A DNA stretch of 32,208 bases, from contig JBCBSK010000020.1 in NCBI GenBank assembly GCA_039819185.1, positions 1 through 32,208 of the forward strand, in the 5' to 3' direction. The position numbers were made by a program, and so were the translations under genes. A model generated the notes under the pieces. It was not told where the DNA came from, did not search any database, and worked only from the letters and a program-made list of their open reading frames with translations. This DNA is from JBCBSK01 sp039819185. Its GTDB lineage: Bacteria; Pseudomonadota; Alphaproteobacteria; Rhizobiales; Tepidamorphaceae. This document shows positions 30,852 through 32,208 of the stretch, piece by piece (position 1 is the stretch's first letter; each line of letters opens with the position of its first letter).

Positions 30852-32208
30852 ATGGACACTTCCGTTTCACAGACAGCTTCCACGACAAACGAGGCAACCG
30901 GCTCCGGCGCGGTTGTTATCCCGAACGTGCGGAATTTCGCCATCGTCGCCCATATCGACCATGGCAAGTCGACGCTTGCCGACCGGCTCATCCAAATGAC
31001 CGGCGGTTTGAGCGAGCGCGAGATGAAGGAGCAGGTGCTCGATTCGATGGATATCGAACGAGAGCGCGGCATCACGATCAAGGCGCAGACTGTTCGCCTC
31101 GACTACACTGCCAAGGACGGCCAAGACTATGTCTTGAACCTGATCGACACGCCGGGCCATGTCGACTTCGCCTATGAGGTGAACCGCTCGCTCTATGCCT
31201 GCGAGGGCGCGCTTCTGGTCGTCGATGCCAGCCAGGGCGTCGAGGCGCAGACACTGGCCAATGTCTATCAGGCGATCGATGTCGATCTGGAAATCGTGCC
31301 GGTCCTCAACAAGGTTGATCTCCCGGCTGCCGAACCCGACCGGGTCAAGGAGCAGATTGAGGAGGTGATCGGGCTTGATGCGTCCGATGCGATCCCGATT
31401 TCGGCCAAGACCGGTATCGGCGTTGGCGACGTGCTCGAAGCGGTCGTCGAGAAACTGCCCGCACCGAAGGGCAATCCCTCAGCACCACTCAAGGCACTTT
31501 TGGTCGATTCCTGGTACGACCAGTATCTCGGCGTCGTGGTTCTGGTCCGGGTCATCGACGGCACGCTCAAAAAGGGCATGAAGGTCAAGATGATGGGGAC
31601 CGGTGCCGATTATGACATCGACCGGCTCGGCATCTTCACGCCAAAGCTCGTCAACTGGCCCGAACTCGGCCCCGGTGAGATCGGCTTCATCACAGCCTCG
31701 ATCAAACAGGTGGCGGACACCCGCGTCGGCGACACGATCACCGAAGAGCGTCGGCCGACTGCCGAGCCCCTGCCGGGCTTCAAGCCGGCGCAGCCGGTCG
31801 TTTTCTGCGGCATCTTCCCGATCGATGCCGGCGATTTCGAAGATCTGCGCGCGGCGATGGGCAAGCTACGACTGAACGACGCAAGCTTCTCTTTCGAGAT
31901 GGAGACATCCGCTGCGCTCGGCTTCGGCTTCCGCTGTGGCTTTCTCGGGTTGCTGCATCTTGAGATCATCCAGGAGCGGCTTGAGCGCGAGTTCAATCTC
32001 GATCTCATCGCCACCGCACCCTCGGTCATCTACGAACTCGAAATGACCAAAGGCGAGGTGATTGAACTCCACAATCCCGCCGACATGCCGGACCCGGTGA
32101 AGATTTCGACAATCCGCGAACCCTGGATCCGCGCGACGATTCTGACGCCCGACGAGCATCTCGGCGCGATCTTGAAACTCTGCGAAGAACGCCGCGGCCG
32201 CCAGGTCG
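30852..32208 (+). CDS. lepA: Elongation factor 4 (LepA), 3' end beyond window
   Basis: LepA is a ribosome-bound GTPase of the elongation factor family, linked to back-translocation and initiation fidelity. The first 452 residues are present of about 600 expected. GTPase motifs are AHIDHGKST (G1), ERGITI (switch), DTPGHVDF (G3), NKVD (G4) and SAKTG (G5). They are followed by LVDSWYDQYLGVVVLVR, a second-domain signature, CGIFPIDAGDFEDLR, and FGFRCGFLGLLHLEI. The N-terminal leader before VRNFAIVAHID is about 26 residues, longer than in E. coli, rich in Ser/Thr and probably unstructured. No ribosome site is clear. The gene is cut by the window end, not by a stop. Confidence 0.96.
   Translation, partial: MDTSVSQTASTTNEATGSGAVVIPNVRNFAIVAHIDHGKSTLADRLIQMTGGLSEREMKEQVLDSMDIERERGITIKAQTVRLDYTAKDGQDYVLNLIDTPGHVDFAYEVNRSLYACEGALLVVDASQGVEAQTLANVYQAIDVDLEIVPVLNKVDLPAAEPDRVKEQIEEVIGLDASDAIPISAKTGIGVGDVLEAVVEKLPAPKGNPSAPLKALLVDSWYDQYLGVVVLVRVIDGTLKKGMKVKMMGTGADYDIDRLGIFTPKLVNWPELGPGEIGFITASIKQVADTRVGDTITEERRPTAEPLPGFKPAQPVVFCGIFPIDAGDFEDLRAAMGKLRLNDASFSFEMETSAALGFGFRCGFLGLLHLEIIQERLEREFNLDLIATAPSVIYELEMTKGEVIELHNPADMPDPVKISTIREPWIRATILTPDEHLGAILKLCEERRGRQV

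Noticed and set aside
1..32208. tRNA genes, rRNA, CRISPR arrays, insertion sequences or phage attachment sites
   Set aside because: I scanned the intergenic gaps, all under 300 bases, and saw no cloverleaf, regular spacer-repeat array, transposase or integrase motif, or flanking repeats around the orphan gene.

Overview
The window is a dense, GC-rich stretch of an alphaproteobacterial chromosome. It most resembles Hyphomicrobiales-like gene orders: chvI-chvG-hprK-EIIA-HPr-ahcY, divL next to tsaE, addB-addA-trxA, and trpF-trpB-trpA-accD-folC. The placement rests on gene order and protein motifs read by eye, not on a database search. I see no rRNA, tRNA, CRISPR array, IS element or prophage. 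No gene-free stretch exceeds 300 bases.

Layout: (1) 1-834 holds an ornithine cyclodeaminase-like gene whose 5' end is replaced by a near-perfect fold-back inverted repeat (1-115 against 131-245), probably an assembly or amplification artefact at a contig edge. (2) 1040-8749, plus strand: an ABC exporter, then trpF, trpB, an AT-rich orphan membrane-protein gene, trpA, accD and folC. trpF/trpB, orphan/trpA and trpA/accD each overlap by 4 bases. A strong bidirectional terminator (8774-8810) separates folC from the convergent minus-strand block. (3) 8831-20794, minus strand, read from right to left: divL (cell-cycle pseudokinase-type histidine kinase with Tyr in place of the H-box His), a TsaE-AmgK fusion, a MurU-like nucleotidyltransferase, addB, addA and trxA. 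(4) 20971-26322, minus strand, right to left: chvI, chvG, hprK (short form), a mannose-type EIIA, HPr and ahcY. This is envelope or acid sensing next to a regulatory PTS without visible transport components. (5) 26557-29128, plus strand: a HugZ/PNPOx-like protein and ATP-dependent PEP carboxykinase pckA. (6) 29154-30695, minus strand: a secreted choice-of-anchor I beta-propeller protein with a possible Pho box upstream. (7) From 30852 to the window end, plus strand: the 5' three quarters of lepA.

Most of the window is core metabolism and regulation in conserved order. The points that stand out are the orphan gene inserted between trpB and trpA with its own candidate promoter and a translationally coupled junction to trpA, the 5' fold-back, the Tyr H-box of DivL, the TsaE-AmgK fusion beside MurU, and the candidate Pho box. 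I did not find a convincing new multi-gene defence or mobile system. The orphan in the trp operon is the best candidate for something undescribed.
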